This document shows, piece by piece, positions 18,458 to 28,457 of a DNA stretch of 60,148 nt. Numbering within the stretch: the first letter of the stretch is position 1; each line of letters starts with the position of its first letter. The notes under the pieces are model-generated. The model ran no database searches. It saw nothing but the letters and a program-made list of their open reading frames with translations, and was not told the origin of the DNA. Made by a program: the position numbers and the translations under genes. This DNA comes from an uncultured Thermoguttaceae bacterium (GTDB lineage Bacteria; Planctomycetota; Planctomycetia; Pirellulales; Thermoguttaceae), in assembly GCA_938042245.1 (NCBI GenBank), contig CALIRO010000023.1, forward strand, positions 1-60,148. Reading direction: 5' to 3'.

Positions 18458-19020
18458 TCCTTACGGGACTATCCTACGCACAGTTTTCCCTGCTGAAGGC
18501 GGCGCCGAAAGCTCCGACAGCCAGTTTTCGACTCTTCCCCACAGAAGTCTGGAAGAATTTTACACTAAAATCACCAGTCATTGCCCACAAAGAACCTTCA
18601 CTTGAGCCGAAGGAAGAACTCCCCGCCTTTTCCGAGAAAAGTCCTACGTTGTCATTGCCGCGCAAACGGCACTCCAGAACACATCCACTAGCAGAAAAAA
18701 ACGGGATTGCTGCTTTCGCACGAATGCCTTGGTAGACCATTTGGCTGAAGGGGTACAAATTTTGCAAATACCTTATTGCTCCCGCTGGTGCTCTTCGCAG
18801 TGTGTGCGTTCTTTGTCTGAGGTGGTTTTGGGTAGTTTTTCTCTTGATATCCTTAGAGTGCTCTGGGGGGTGTGCCGGGGCCGCAGTCTGACAGACTACG
18901 GAACTCTCTTGGGGTGCCTTGTGGGCGAGTTTTTCGGCCGCTTGAGGGCCGGTGAAGGTCGGGGAAGCCGCCGTTGGAGGAACTTTCTGGATACAGCAGA
19001 AGCGTTAGAGGAAAATATTT
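18458..19020. other. Intergenic region with dispersed repeat fragments
   Basis: This gap separates convergent genes. Around 18650-18760 it carries fragments shared with other gaps: a GTCATTGCCGCGCAAACGG-like piece also found near 34940, a CGCACGAATGCC-like piece, and a CATTTGGCTGAA motif like the MITE-like ends. No gene or clear terminator was seen. Confidence 0.5.
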
Positions 19021-20754
19021 TCACAGCAAACGGACGACCACCACATCGTCGAACCAGGCCGTATCTTCTGGGCTTTTTTGGCCTTGGACCGAAAGCAACA
19101 CTACTAATTTGCCTACTTCTTCGGGCACTTCGGCCACAGCAAACAGTTCCTGCCAGGCAGAGCCGGGCCGAGCTTCCGGGTAGGCCAGAACATCTTGGTG
19201 TTCTCTGGTCCATCGGCTTTCGGGTGTTTGCCAACGGATGCGGAGATGGACTTGGCCTTGCCCGGTGGTGCGGCAGAGAGCTTGCACCGCATAGCGTTGA
19301 GCCGGTTGGACCGGAATGGCTTGCAAAAGGCACCCCTCGGACACTCCAGCCAGTTTGGCCGAACCTGGACTGCCCGCCCCCGTCTGCCGATCCCAACCAA
19401 AGGTTCCTTTGGACCCATCAGCTTGCCAGGCGGACCAACCGATCGGCGTTCGGCCCTCCTGCCAGACCAACTGTCGGCCATCCACAGTAAGCTTTTCGGC
19501 GCTGAAATCGCCGTTTTGCAGCAGATTAGGAACCGGTCCAGCCGACGCTAGCCGATGTAATTCCGTTCTTGCAAAACCGATCGGGTCCCGAGCGAAAGCC
19601 AGAGCCTCTTCGCAGCCGGGCAGGGCTTCCGGCCAGGTTTTGTAATCCGGACGGGGGTTAGGTGTGGGCCACCATCGGAACTTTTCTCCATAGATCCAGA
19701 CATATTCATCTGCTATTTCTAGGGCATCCCGGACGTTGCTGCGGAGCCGATCTACCCGACTTCCGCCGAGCCCATCGATATACCACGGCGAACCGGGCGG
19801 ATTCCAATAGGCGTCCAGGTAGATGCCAAAGCCCACCTGCACTTGGGCCCGATATTTAGCCCGGTTTTCCGGCGAGATCAGCTCTTGACAGCGGCCTTTG
19901 ATGGCCAGGGCGGCTTCCAGAAAATCCCGACGGCTATTATACCGGTAGGCCGATTCGCAGCCATCGACAAAGGTCATGCTAGACGGCGCCTCATCCAACC
20001 AGCCGTCCAAAAATGCAGGCAGAAGCCCATAACCACTGGAGACCATTGCTTGGCGAGGATCGGGATGTCGGGCAGCGTGCATGTGGACACTGAGCAGAAA
20101 ATAGCAGAACAGCGTCATTTCGGGATATTCTTCGGCGATAGCCTGCATGACCTGCTGACCTCGGCGTCGGGCCTGCCTCCAATACTGATCAAAAGGATGT
20201 TTTTCTGCCTCCGGCTGCTGCCTGTACTGAAACTGGGCATAGGGCGGGGTATAAGGTTCCGGGTCAAAGAGCAGTCCCCGGCAACCGGCCTGTTTGGCCG
20301 CTCGGGCGGCGATTCGCCAATGCTCCACAATCGCCTGCCAGCCGGCATCGTCGAACCAATCCACATGGCCCGGATTGGCCCCGACCAGAATGAAATTATC
20401 CTTGAGCCGCTCGGGCCGACAAGCCCGAAGCTCGTCGATCGCCGCCTGGAACCATTCAGGTTTCCATGGCTGGGCATGAAATAGTGTTCGCATCGGACAG
20501 GGTTTGCCGTCGTCCCGCTGGCCCACCAGCTCCAAGACTGCACCATCAAAAGGCCGACTTTCCATCTGGGCCAGATTCTGGCGGAATCGTGCGGCGTCCG
20601 GATGGTCCCAGCCGGTGGCAATCAGTTTTTTGGGCCGACGCCAATCTACCTTAGCTGGTTCAGCCTCCGCCGTCCAAACCGCCTGGGTCAGTGCCATTCC
20701 CCAGGCCGCCAAGCCTACCAAACACCCAAACACTACACAAAAGAGTTTTCTCAT
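19021..20754 (-). CDS. Exported TIM-barrel-like protein with C-terminal carbohydrate-binding-like domain
   Basis: The chosen ATG follows GGAAGGA and gives 577 residues with a clear signal peptide (MRKLFCVVFGCLVGLAAWG, cleavage after about residue 28). Residues about 35-400 look like a glycosidase-type TIM barrel: KLIATGWDHPD near the start, FDPEPYTPP in the middle, a GFGIYLDAYW segment and DEYVWIYGEKFRWW near its end. No glycoside hydrolase family is assigned. Residues about 420-577 look like a CBM4/9-type beta-sandwich beginning NLLQNGDFS and ending AWFDDVVVV. The substrate is unknown. An anti-sigma-like gene lies 53 bp upstream on the same strand. Confidence 0.75.
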   Translation of the reverse strand: MRKLFCVVFGCLVGLAAWGMALTQAVWTAEAEPAKVDWRRPKKLIATGWDHPDAARFRQNLAQMESRPFDGAVLELVGQRDDGKPCPMRTLFHAQPWKPEWFQAAIDELRACRPERLKDNFILVGANPGHVDWFDDAGWQAIVEHWRIAARAAKQAGCRGLLFDPEPYTPPYAQFQYRQQPEAEKHPFDQYWRQARRRGQQVMQAIAEEYPEMTLFCYFLLSVHMHAARHPDPRQAMVSSGYGLLPAFLDGWLDEAPSSMTFVDGCESAYRYNSRRDFLEAALAIKGRCQELISPENRAKYRAQVQVGFGIYLDAYWNPPGSPWYIDGLGGSRVDRLRSNVRDALEIADEYVWIYGEKFRWWPTPNPRPDYKTWPEALPGCEEALAFARDPIGFARTELHRLASAGPVPNLLQNGDFSAEKLTVDGRQLVWQEGRTPIGWSAWQADGSKGTFGWDRQTGAGSPGSAKLAGVSEGCLLQAIPVQPAQRYAVQALCRTTGQGQVHLRIRWQTPESRWTREHQDVLAYPEARPGSAWQELFAVAEVPEEVGKLVVLLSVQGQKSPEDTAWFDDVVVVRLL

Positions 20755-20807
20755 GGAAAAAGTCCTTCCGGAGAAGGGAGTTCGGGGGGCTGGGTCTCCA
20801 AGCGGAT

Positions 20808-21209
20808 TTATTTTCCTCGGGGCAAATAGCCGGTCGTAGAATCGAAGTAGCGGCGGCGCCGATCTTCGGCGGCGGGAGCTGCTTCGGTCTGTTGGCTTTG
20901 CAGGTCGGCCAGGTTGGCCTGGCAATACCGGCACCCGACCACTTCCAAATGCAGGTGCATGGCGGCGGCCATGTCGGGGTCCACCGCCCCGAGTAGGAAA
21001 CTGCCCCAGGTTTCTCGGCTTGGACAACTGATCCGATGCCGACGCCAAATCTCGCCCAGCGAATGGACCCCGCTATCGCGTCGAGCCTGAAGTTCGGCCA
21101 ACTTCTGCACCAGTTCCGGCCGCTCCCGCAGCAGCCGTTCGATTCGGGCCATCTCCTCGGCCGGTAACGCCTCGTCCAAAAAAGCCTCCAGTTCTGCGTC
21201 GGAAACCAT
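20808..21209 (-). CDS. Small anti-sigma-like or zinc-finger-like protein
   Basis: The start MVSDAELEAFLDEALP gives 133 residues. The N-terminal 45 residues are helical (EEMARIERLLRERPELVQKL). The remainder contains a HLHLEVVGCRYCQANLADL segment that recalls the HxxxCxxC zinc-binding pattern of anti-sigma factors, with the His and Cys spacing altered. There is no membrane segment, and no ECF sigma factor gene is nearby, so an anti-sigma role is only a suggestion. It sits just upstream of the exported TIM-barrel-like gene and probably shares its transcript. Confidence 0.65.
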   Translation of the reverse strand: MVSDAELEAFLDEALPAEEMARIERLLRERPELVQKLAELQARRDSGVHSLGEIWRRHRISCPSRETWGSFLLGAVDPDMAAAMHLHLEVVGCRYCQANLADLQSQQTEAAPAAEDRRRRYFDSTTGYLPRGK

Positions 21210-21807
21210 CTGCTTGACGCCCCAGGCAATGCACAAAACAGAAACTATCCCCTCCAAGCCACTCTGTTTAGAATAATTCCGCAAAAGGCCCCTTGGCAAG
21301 TACCCGAAAAACTTCGGAGGGCAGTTCGGCTATCAATCAAGCAGGCCCAGCCAAAAAATCCTCTCCAAAGCCCCTTTGACAGCAGCGGCTTGGTGAAAGA
21401 GTGTACAAACTAGGGGATGCCAGCCAAAAATCCTCTCCAAAGCTCCTTTGACAGAGCCTGGACCGGAACCTCGTATACCCCTCCAGGAACATTTCAGCCG
21501 ATTGATGCCAGTTGTCATTCCTGCCCGAGCAGCAGTCCAGTTTTTTCGATGGATTTCTGGTCTCTGGAGTGCCGCTTCCGTGGCAGTGGCACTCGGGGGC
21601 ATTCTCCCTAAAAACCTGGAAGCTACTTCACTCGGCTGAAATGTTGCAAGAACCGGAGATTTTTGCCTTGGAGGTTGGGATGGGCGAAGGAGGCGTCTTC
21701 TATAGGTAGGCTAGCCAAGGAGCCTTGCCAAAATTCCTGCTAGTTCCTTTTCGGTCAGGTGCCAGCCTCACCGACGTGTCTTCCTTTCTATCCTCTAACA
21801 GATAGTG
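21210..21807. other. Intergenic region with iterated and dispersed repeats
   Basis: No gene is seen. It contains a pair of ~37-bp direct repeats at 21345-21454, then about 21505-21650 a MITE-like fragment ending in a CTTCACTCGGCTGAAATGTT motif at 21626-21645 preceded by GGGGGCATTCTCCCTAAAA. A TCTAACAGATAGTGC motif near 21793 resembles the palindrome near 3000. Confidence 0.6.
21345..21454. repeat. Pair of ~37-bp direct repeats
   Basis: A sequence beginning GCCCAGCCAAAAAATCC and ending CCCCTTTGACAG at 21345-21382 recurs with two indels and one substitution at 21419-21454, 74 bp further on. It lies upstream of the leftward anti-sigma-like gene. Confidence 0.85.
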
Positions 21808-22890
21808 CTACCTATTGAGGTCTATTTTCTCGCTGGCAGAAGTGGCCTGGTTTAGGCGGGAGCGGGCATGGGGAGGGATTGTCGAAGAGAAAGCGTCGAA
21901 AAATTCCTGCACCAGGCGGAGGAATTCTTCCGGGCTGTTCGTTTGGCAGAGCCGAGTGCGGAACTGGCGGGCATAGGGTAAGCCTTGCACAAATAGGGGG
22001 GCATACCGTCGCATCAGCAGGGTGGCTTTTTTCGGGCCATGCTGTTGGCACATCCGATCGTAGTACTCCAGGAGCCAATGGCGGCGCTGGGCCAGGGTGG
22101 GTTCTGGCGGGGGGGGTTGGCCTTGGAGCAGGGCGGCTGCTTGCTGGAAGAGCCAGGGTTGGCCTAAAGCGGCCCGGCCAATCATCACGCCATCGACCGG
22201 CCATTGCCGAAACGCCGCTGCCACATCGGCCGGCCTGCGCAGATCGCCGTTGCCGATCAGGGGAATCCGTTTCAGATAGGACTTCAACCGCGCGATGGCC
22301 TCCCAATCGGCCCGTCCGCCAAACCGCTCCTGGGCAGTGCGGCCATGAACGATCAGAGCCGCTCCGCCTGCCTGTTCGACCGCCTGGGCAACCTCATGGG
22401 CGGTGATTTGCTGGCGGTGGGGGCCAAGCCGAATTTTCGCCGTCACCGGCGTTGGCCGACAAGCTGCCGCTACCCGCTCGATGATCGTCCCAATCCGTTC
22501 CGGAAACGCCAAGAGATAGGCTCCGCTTTGTGCTTTTTGGGCCACCTGGCGGGCAGGACAACCGAAATTTATGTCCACTATACTGATGTGAAATTCTTCC
22601 ACCAGCCAGGCCGCCGCCTCCGCTAATCGGCCAGGTTCGTCATCCCAGATTTGTACGGCCAAAGGTTGAGCTTCTTCTTGGAGGCCCCAAAGTTGTTCCG
22701 GCCACCCCTTGCCAAAACGGCGGCGATGTAGCAGCCCCTCAGCAGAGACCATTTCCGTGCACAACAGCCCCGCTCCCCCCAACCGGCGCACTAGGCACCG
22801 AAACGCATAATTGGTGTAACCGGCCATCGGCGCTAGCAGCAGCGGCGGGTCCACCCAAACGGTTCCGATGCAAAACGGCTTGCCGTTCAC
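21808..22890 (-). CDS. dusB: tRNA-dihydrouridine synthase (DusB-like)
   Basis: A 360-residue FMN-dependent enzyme that reduces uridine in tRNA to dihydrouridine. Motifs: LLLAPMAGYTNYAFR near residue 17, EMVSAEGLLH near 46, the catalytic-Cys segment DINFGCPARQV near 108, LIVHGRTAQERFGG near 180, LIGNGDL near 208 and GVMIGRAALGQPW near 232. The start codon is GTG. It follows a sigma-54-type activator gene by 49 bp on the same strand, recalling the dusB-fis and nifR3-ntrBC linkages of proteobacteria. Confidence 0.95.
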   Translation of the reverse strand: MNGKPFCIGTVWVDPPLLLAPMAGYTNYAFRCLVRRLGGAGLLCTEMVSAEGLLHRRRFGKGWPEQLWGLQEEAQPLAVQIWDDEPGRLAEAAAWLVEEFHISIVDINFGCPARQVAQKAQSGAYLLAFPERIGTIIERVAAACRPTPVTAKIRLGPHRQQITAHEVAQAVEQAGGAALIVHGRTAQERFGGRADWEAIARLKSYLKRIPLIGNGDLRRPADVAAAFRQWPVDGVMIGRAALGQPWLFQQAAALLQGQPPPPEPTLAQRRHWLLEYYDRMCQQHGPKKATLLMRRYAPLFVQGLPYARQFRTRLCQTNSPEEFLRLVQEFFDAFSSTIPPHARSRLNQATSASEKIDLNR

Positions 22891-22939
22891 CGATAGTTCC
22901 TTATCCCCTATTGGCTTATCTCCGAAAAGGAAACCGAGG

Positions 22940-24079
22940 CTAGCTTCCGGCTGAGGGTTCTTCGGAAGAGGCGTCCAGGCCGTACTGTTTGATTTTTTTA
23001 TAGAGAGTATTTCGGTTCAGTCCAAGGCGGGCGGCGGCTTTCACTTGTACTCCTTCACACGCCTGGAGCACTTGCCGAATCAATTCTCGTTCTACCCGCT
23101 GGATAATCCGGTCGTAAAGAGGCTCGGTGGAAAAGGAGGCGTCGGCTTCGGCCAGCGCCCGGTCCACCAATTCCTGCACCAGGGCGTCGAAGTTCATGGC
23201 CACTGGTCGGCCACCTCGCAGCGGCGATCGCCGCAGCAGCGGATCGGCTAATAGATCCACACTAAGCACATCCCCAGGGGCCAAAAGGACAGCTCGTTCG
23301 ATATAGTTTTGCAGTTCTCGGACGTTGCCCGGCCAATCATAATCTTGTAAGGCTTGCATAGCTGCCGGTTCCACGTAGCGAATTACCCGCCCGTTTCGCT
23401 CCCCGTAGATCCGCAGAAAATGGTAGACCAATTCGGGAATGTCTTCTCGACGTTCCCGAAGCGGCGGTAAGGAGATGGCGATGACGTTCAATCGGTAGTA
23501 GAGGTCTTCGCGGAACCGGCCTGCTTGGACCTCTTCCAACAGGTCTCGATTGCTGGCCGCTATGACCCGCACATCCACCCGAATCGTGTGCGTATCGCCC
23601 ACCCGTTCAAACTCTTGCTCTTGCAGGACCCGGAGGAGCTTGACTTGCAGATGAAGGCTGGTGGAATTGATTTCATCCAGGAAGATGGTACCGGTATGGG
23701 CGGCCTCGAATCGGCCCGTGCGGTTTTCAATGGCCCCGGTAAACGCACCCCGCACATGGCCGAACAGCTCGCTTTCCAATAGGGTTTCCGCCAAGGCGCC
23801 GCAGTTGACGCGGATAAACGGGCCGCCGGCCCGGGGGCTGAGCCGATGGATCGCTCGAGCCACCAGCTCCTTCCCAGTGCCCGTCTCGCCCAACAGCAAC
23901 ACCGACGCATTCGAGCCTGCCACCTGCCTCGTAAGCCGATAGACCTCTTGCATCCTTCGGCTTGAACCGATTAGGCCAGGCAGCGGCTCCACCCCACCGG
24001 CCGCTTCCTCTTTAGCCAACCATATTCTTGCAGATTCCATGCCCACCAAACGAATTCCGATCGGGAAAACATTAGCCAC
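22940..24079 (-). CDS. Sigma-54-dependent transcriptional activator without receiver domain
   Basis: A 379-residue NtrC-type protein. The AAA+ domain (about residues 33-270) has Walker A GETGTGKE, the sigma-54 contact loop GAFTGA, Walker B GTIFLDEI and the arginine-finger segment [12 protein letters not shown] Fis-type helix-turn-helix lies at about 330-370 ([19 protein letters not shown]). The N-terminal part is only about 30 residues, so there is no receiver, GAF or PAS sensor; activity may be controlled by a separate partner or be constitutive. The GTG start at 24079 is used; an ATG at 24040 would trim 13 residues. It probably shares a transcript with dusB. Confidence 0.93.
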   Translation of the reverse strand: MANVFPIGIRLVGMESARIWLAKEEAAGGVEPLPGLIGSSRRMQEVYRLTRQVAGSNASVLLLGETGTGKELVARAIHRLSPRAGGPFIRVNCGALAETLLESELFGHVRGAFTGAIENRTGRFEAAHTGTIFLDEINSTSLHLQVKLLRVLQEQEFERVGDTHTIRVDVRVIAASNRDLLEEVQAGRFREDLYYRLNVIAISLPPLRERREDIPELVYHFLRIYGERNGRVIRYVEPAAMQALQDYDWPGNVRELQNYIERAVLLAPGDVLSVDLLADPLLRRSPLRGGRPVAMNFDALVQELVDRALAEADASFSTEPLYDRIIQRVERELIRQVLQACEGVQVKAAARLGLNRNTLYKKIKQYGLDASSEEPSAGS

Positions 24080-24250
24080 CCATTCGGCTGCATTGGCCCC
24101 ATCTCATCCCCGCGAAACCGGCCTTCCGGTTTCTTCTCCTTTCGCAGAGAAAAGGCGGAATGTCTGGATGTCCGTTTTCGCGGAGATAAGACGGGACGGC
24201 TCTGAGCAGAGGAAAACGCAGCTTTTTTGGATTCAACGGAACTGGCCCTG

Positions 24251-26542
24251 CTATTGTTTCGGTACTGGCTGTTCCTTGGGCATTTTGTGAGGGGGCTTCG
24301 CCCCACCGGAGTCGGCCCCTTCAATCACATCCAAAATGTCGCTGAGAATCTTCTGGGTTTCTGCTGGCAGATGCCGACTGGCATTGTAAAGGTCATATTG
24401 GCGTTCGATTTGGGAGGTAGTCAGAAGAATACCAAACTTTTGGACACTATTGGCGAAGGCGGCTACGGCTGCCCGACGGACTTCCAGCGATTGGGTGCCT
24501 CGGCTGGCGAGATCAACCAAGGCTTTTTGGCTACTTGGGGTGCCGAAGGCGCCAAGCACTCTGGCCGCTCCAGGAGCCAAACTGGAAACCTGCAACGCTC
24601 TTACCAAAGTGGGTTCCAGGCCATGCAGATCGTAGAGTTTTGCGCTTTGTTGGGCAAGCTGAACGAGCCACTGCATGGCTTGCTCCGCCTGCCGTTGACG
24701 CTCCTGAAAGCCCACCCATTCCGGGCCTCCCAACGCTAGGGTCCGGGCCAGATCCTGCTTGGCCAACTCCGGTTGATAAGGACGAACAAACACTAAGATC
24801 CGTTCATCGGTCTCTGCCAACCGCCGTGTGCGTTCATACTCTTCTTGGTGGCAAAATATTCCCACCAGCAGATCGCTCGTCCGAGCGTCTCGGCGAAGTT
24901 GCTGGACCAGTACCGCCGGTTCCGGACTCCCAAGAGCCGCATCCACCCAAACCAACTCATAATCCGGACAACCCAAAAGCCATCGGAGGGCATCTCGGCC
25001 GGTTTGGGCGGTATCGACCGTATAGCCTGCCTCAGCCAAATAGCCGGCCAAGGCGCTAGAGGCTTCCAACTGAGCGGAAACGACCATAGCCCGCCGCACT
25101 CCCCTGGAAGCCACAAAAAACTCCAACGCTTCCCCCACATAGCTTGCACCTGGATACGGTGCGGTGGGCTGCACTGCAACAATCAAGCCCAAAGCGGCCA
25201 TCCGTAATCGCCGGTCGCCATGCCGAAGGGCCTGCACAATCGGCGACAGTTCACTGGTCCGCCGCAGGATGCTCTCGGAAGGTTTCCATTGGGTCATGAT
25301 TTCCAAAATCGCCGTGGCAGCTACCGGATGTCCACTCTCTAACGAAAACCGTAGCGCCGCCTCCAGCGTCTCTAATCCGAAGGAAGCAGCCCGATCGGCC
25401 GGGCTGTTTTGCCCACCCGCTAACGGCTTATCGAGCCCATGGGCGTACTTGGCCTCTTCGAGCAGGGTCGCCAAGTACAAAAGGCGGATCCGCTGGTCCT
25501 TCGGCAGAAGCTGGTGGGCTTGTCGGGCCCATTGCGCTGCCCGGCGAAGCCGCACCTGTTGCACCGGAAGTCGCTGGCAAACCGGCTTTCGTTGGGCCTG
25601 GTCCCACTGCCAGAATTCGACACGGCCTTCCAGGTCGGTGGGGATGACTCGTTTCGCAGTATAATAATCCTGGGCAAGCCGAAACAGCAGCTCCGCCACT
25701 TCCCTAGGGGAACTAGGCACTTGGGCACCTAAGCGCCGGAGGGCCTCTGCCGCTGTGGCCCGAAGCGGACCAGAAGTATTTTCCGCCACCAGCAGCACGC
25801 GCAGCGGCAAAACCGCCTCGTGCACCTCCATTCGGGCCAAAAGGAGGGCGGCTTCGCCTTGGAGCCGATCCTCCGGCGCCTCCAAACAAGCCAACAGCGG
25901 CCCCACCGCATCGGCGCCCATCTGCAGCAGCACATCCCGCACCGCCGGATGTTCTGCCTGGCGGGCTGGATCGGCCAACACCCCTATCAATGCCACCGCA
26001 CCGGCTTGGTGGGCTTCTCGAAGGCCAACCACAGCCCGTTGACGCTCCGCAAACGAGGGATCTTGCAATTGCTTAATCAGGTTCTGAAGCCTTTGGGGAT
26101 CTTCCAGCCGGGCTTTCATCGCCCCAAAGACCACATCCCGCATCTGGTGGGCTTCCGGGGCTAGGTCCTGCCGAGTGGCCAAGCGCATAAAAAAGATCGA
26201 ACCCAACTCAAGGCCCAAATCGGCCAGTTGGCCTTCGTCCGGCTTGGCGTCTAAGACTTCTTTGAGGAACTTTTTGGCCAGATCAGCCCGGCCCAATCTG
26301 GCTAACAGTTCAGCAGCCCGAATTTTCTCCAACGCCGTGGTAGGCTTGGTAGCCAAGATGGCAGCTACGGCGGGATCTTCCGGCTTGTCCAAAAGGAGCT
26401 GTTCTGCCGAAGGCTTGGGCGGTTCTGCCGCCGCTTTGCCTGGCGCCGCCCCGAAAACCCACCCACCGCCCGCAGCCAACCCCAGCCCCACCAACACGGC
26501 TATCACCACCTTCCCCTTATACCGGCGCCAATGTCCGCTCAT
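24251..26542 (-). CDS. Membrane-anchored HEAT-repeat protein with receiver-like segment
   Basis: A 763-residue protein with an N-terminal hydrophobic anchor (about residues 10-32). Residues about 45-330 and 630-720 carry HEAT-like helical repeats. Residues about 484-600 resemble a CheY-type receiver: RRAMVVSAQLEASSALAGYLAEAG, then YELVWVDAAL with an Asp at the phosphoacceptor position near 533, and ILVFVRPY where the conserved Lys would lie. The acidic pair after strand 1 is missing, so phosphorylation is doubtful. A receiver fold outside the cytoplasm would be odd. The C-terminus ends in a Lys/Pro-rich tail. Function unknown. Confidence 0.75.
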   Translation of the reverse strand: MSGHWRRYKGKVVIAVLVGLGLAAGGGWVFGAAPGKAAAEPPKPSAEQLLLDKPEDPAVAAILATKPTTALEKIRAAELLARLGRADLAKKFLKEVLDAKPDEGQLADLGLELGSIFFMRLATRQDLAPEAHQMRDVVFGAMKARLEDPQRLQNLIKQLQDPSFAERQRAVVGLREAHQAGAVALIGVLADPARQAEHPAVRDVLLQMGADAVGPLLACLEAPEDRLQGEAALLLARMEVHEAVLPLRVLLVAENTSGPLRATAAEALRRLGAQVPSSPREVAELLFRLAQDYYTAKRVIPTDLEGRVEFWQWDQAQRKPVCQRLPVQQVRLRRAAQWARQAHQLLPKDQRIRLLYLATLLEEAKYAHGLDKPLAGGQNSPADRAASFGLETLEAALRFSLESGHPVAATAILEIMTQWKPSESILRRTSELSPIVQALRHGDRRLRMAALGLIVAVQPTAPYPGASYVGEALEFFVASRGVRRAMVVSAQLEASSALAGYLAEAGYTVDTAQTGRDALRWLLGCPDYELVWVDAALGSPEPAVLVQQLRRDARTSDLLVGIFCHQEEYERTRRLAETDERILVFVRPYQPELAKQDLARTLALGGPEWVGFQERQRQAEQAMQWLVQLAQQSAKLYDLHGLEPTLVRALQVSSLAPGAARVLGAFGTPSSQKALVDLASRGTQSLEVRRAAVAAFANSVQKFGILLTTSQIERQYDLYNASRHLPAETQKILSDILDVIEGADSGGAKPPHKMPKEQPVPKQ

Positions 26543-26767
26543 CGTTGATTGCCACTCCCCAGAAACGGTTCTCAGGAATGCTCTCCACAGCCTTGTCAGT
26601 TTCCTTCGTCATCCCCGTCGGCTGGTATTTGTAGAAGATCGCCTATAAAAACAGTCCTCCCCGTTGACGGTTTTGTTCGTCGTCCTCTTGACGCCATGGG
26701 CGGAAACAGTTCGAGGCCCAAGCCCTCCACCCCCTGGACAGTTTCCGTGATCAGGCTCTTGGACAGG

Positions 26768-28204
26768 TCACTGGCCGGTATCCGACGGCAAGCAGGTTGT
26801 TTCTGCTGCCAAGCGGGTTTTCCAAAGTTCGATTTGCCGCCGAACCTCAGCCGGACTGGTTGACCCATAGCTTTGCATGGCCGACACCGCCCGCTGGGCC
26901 CCCAGCACCTGAAATACCCCTTGATCGGCTTCCGGACAAATTTCCTGGATTTGTTCCAGGGAGAGGCTACCCAGCGGAAGGCCCATCTCCATGGCCCGAC
27001 GAACCAATCGGCCCACCCGTTCGTGGGCAGTGCGCTGCGGCAAGCCCCGCCCAATCAAATATTCCATCAAACCGGTGGCATCCAAATACCCTTGCTCTAA
27101 CCGTTCCGAAATGGCCCCTGCATCCAATTCTGCCTCTTGGATCAGGGGAATGGCTATTTCCAAACAAGCCCGCACCGTATCCACGGCATCGAAAACCGGC
27201 GGCTTATCCTCCTGCAGATCCCGATTATACGCCAACGGCAACGCCTTGATCAAAACCAATAGCGCCTGCAAATCGCCGATGACCCGGGCTGTCTTTGCCC
27301 GGATCAGTTCCAGCACATCCGGATTGCGTTTTTGCGGCATGATCGACGACCCGGTGCAAAAGGCCTCCGGCAATTTGAGGAAGCCAAATTCCTGGCTGGA
27401 CCAAAGGATCCAGTCTTCGGCCCAGGTGCTCAGATGTTCTGCGATCAAGACCAGGTCAAAGACAAATTCCAGCAGGAAATCCCGGTCGCTGACGGCATCT
27501 AGACTGTTGGCCGACACCTGAGGCTGCCCGGTCTGGGGATCCACAAACCCCAATCGGCAGGCCACCTCATCCCGATCGATGGCAAGAGTGGTGCCGGCCA
27601 GTGCCGCCGACCCCAATGGCAAGACATTGACCCGCCGTCGGCAATCGGACAACCGATCCCGATCCCGTTGGAACTTCTCACAGTAACAAAGCCAATAGTG
27701 GGCGGCCAAGACCGGCTGGGCTCGACGCAAATGGGTATAACCAGGCAAAATCACCTGCTCATCCCGCTCGCAGCGCTCCACAAAGGCCTCCTGCAGGTGC
27801 CGAAGGAGACCGTCGATCTGCTCGATGCTCTCCCGAACCCACAGACGCATGGTGGTGGCCACCTGGTCGTTTCGGCTTCGGGCCGTATGCAGTTTTCGCC
27901 CTACATCCCCCAGCCGATCCGTCAACGCCCGCTCAATGTGCATGTGGATATCTTCCAGCTCAGGCCGGAAGAGAAATCGGCCGCTGCGGATCTCTTCCTC
28001 AATTTCGTGCAGTGCCTGCTCAATTTGTTGGCATTCCTGCTGGCTGAGCAACCCTACTTTGGCCAACATCTGCGCATGGGCAATCGATCCCCGGATGTCC
28101 TCCGCAAAAAGTCGGCGGTCGAAGCTCACACTTTCGGTAAACTCCTCCACCCGGGGGTCAGTGGCCTGAGTAAATACGCCCGCCCAAGCTTTCCAACTCA
28201 CCAT
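26768..28204 (-). CDS. argH: Argininosuccinate lyase
   Basis: The 478-residue enzyme splits argininosuccinate to arginine and fumarate in the last step of arginine synthesis. The superfamily signature [12 protein letters not shown] is intact near residue 285, and [16 protein letters not shown] near 108 and [10 protein letters not shown] near 157 supply further active-site residues. The start MVSWKAW is chosen over the upstream in-frame ATG at 28246 because the predicted promoter at 28253-28280 would place the transcription start near 28246. It is transcribed alone. Confidence 0.97.
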   Translation of the reverse strand: MVSWKAWAGVFTQATDPRVEEFTESVSFDRRLFAEDIRGSIAHAQMLAKVGLLSQQECQQIEQALHEIEEEIRSGRFLFRPELEDIHMHIERALTDRLGDVGRKLHTARSRNDQVATTMRLWVRESIEQIDGLLRHLQEAFVERCERDEQVILPGYTHLRRAQPVLAAHYWLCYCEKFQRDRDRLSDCRRRVNVLPLGSAALAGTTLAIDRDEVACRLGFVDPQTGQPQVSANSLDAVSDRDFLLEFVFDLVLIAEHLSTWAEDWILWSSQEFGFLKLPEAFCTGSSIMPQKRNPDVLELIRAKTARVIGDLQALLVLIKALPLAYNRDLQEDKPPVFDAVDTVRACLEIAIPLIQEAELDAGAISERLEQGYLDATGLMEYLIGRGLPQRTAHERVGRLVRRAMEMGLPLGSLSLEQIQEICPEADQGVFQVLGAQRAVSAMQSYGSTSPAEVRRQIELWKTRLAAETTCLPSDTGQ

Positions 28205-28252
28205 AGTACTCTTCAAAATAGGCAATTTAGATAAACTCAATTCCAATTTTCT

Positions 28253-28280
28253 AGTCTAAATGGTTCCTAAAGATTGTCAA
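28253..28280 (-). promoter_or_regulatory. Predicted argH promoter with overlapping palindrome
   Basis: On the minus strand, TTGACA (28275-28280) and TAGACT (28253-28258) are 16 bp apart. The palindrome GTCAATTGAC at 28276-28285 overlaps the -35 box and could be an operator. Confidence 0.55.
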
Positions 28281-28330
28281 TTGACTCTCTAAGAAGCCAG
28301 GAAAACGAGCCCGGCTTTAACAGAAAGACT

Positions 28331-28364
28331 ACAAAAAAGACTGCCGTTGCCCAAAAAGGCGGCA
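28331..28364 (-). terminator. Predicted rho-independent terminator after the FabF-like gene
   Basis: Read on the minus strand, TGCCG (28364-28360) pairs with CGGCA (28346-28342), and a CTTTTTT run follows directly. It lies about 95 bp past the stop codon of the leftward FabF-like gene. Confidence 0.55.
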
Positions 28365-28457
28365 AAATGCCCATTTTAGAACTGTCTTCGGCTCTTCTGG
28401 GTGCGTCTGTTTTCCCCCTAAACTCTACCGGAACACTACCCCAGAGAACTAGACAGA

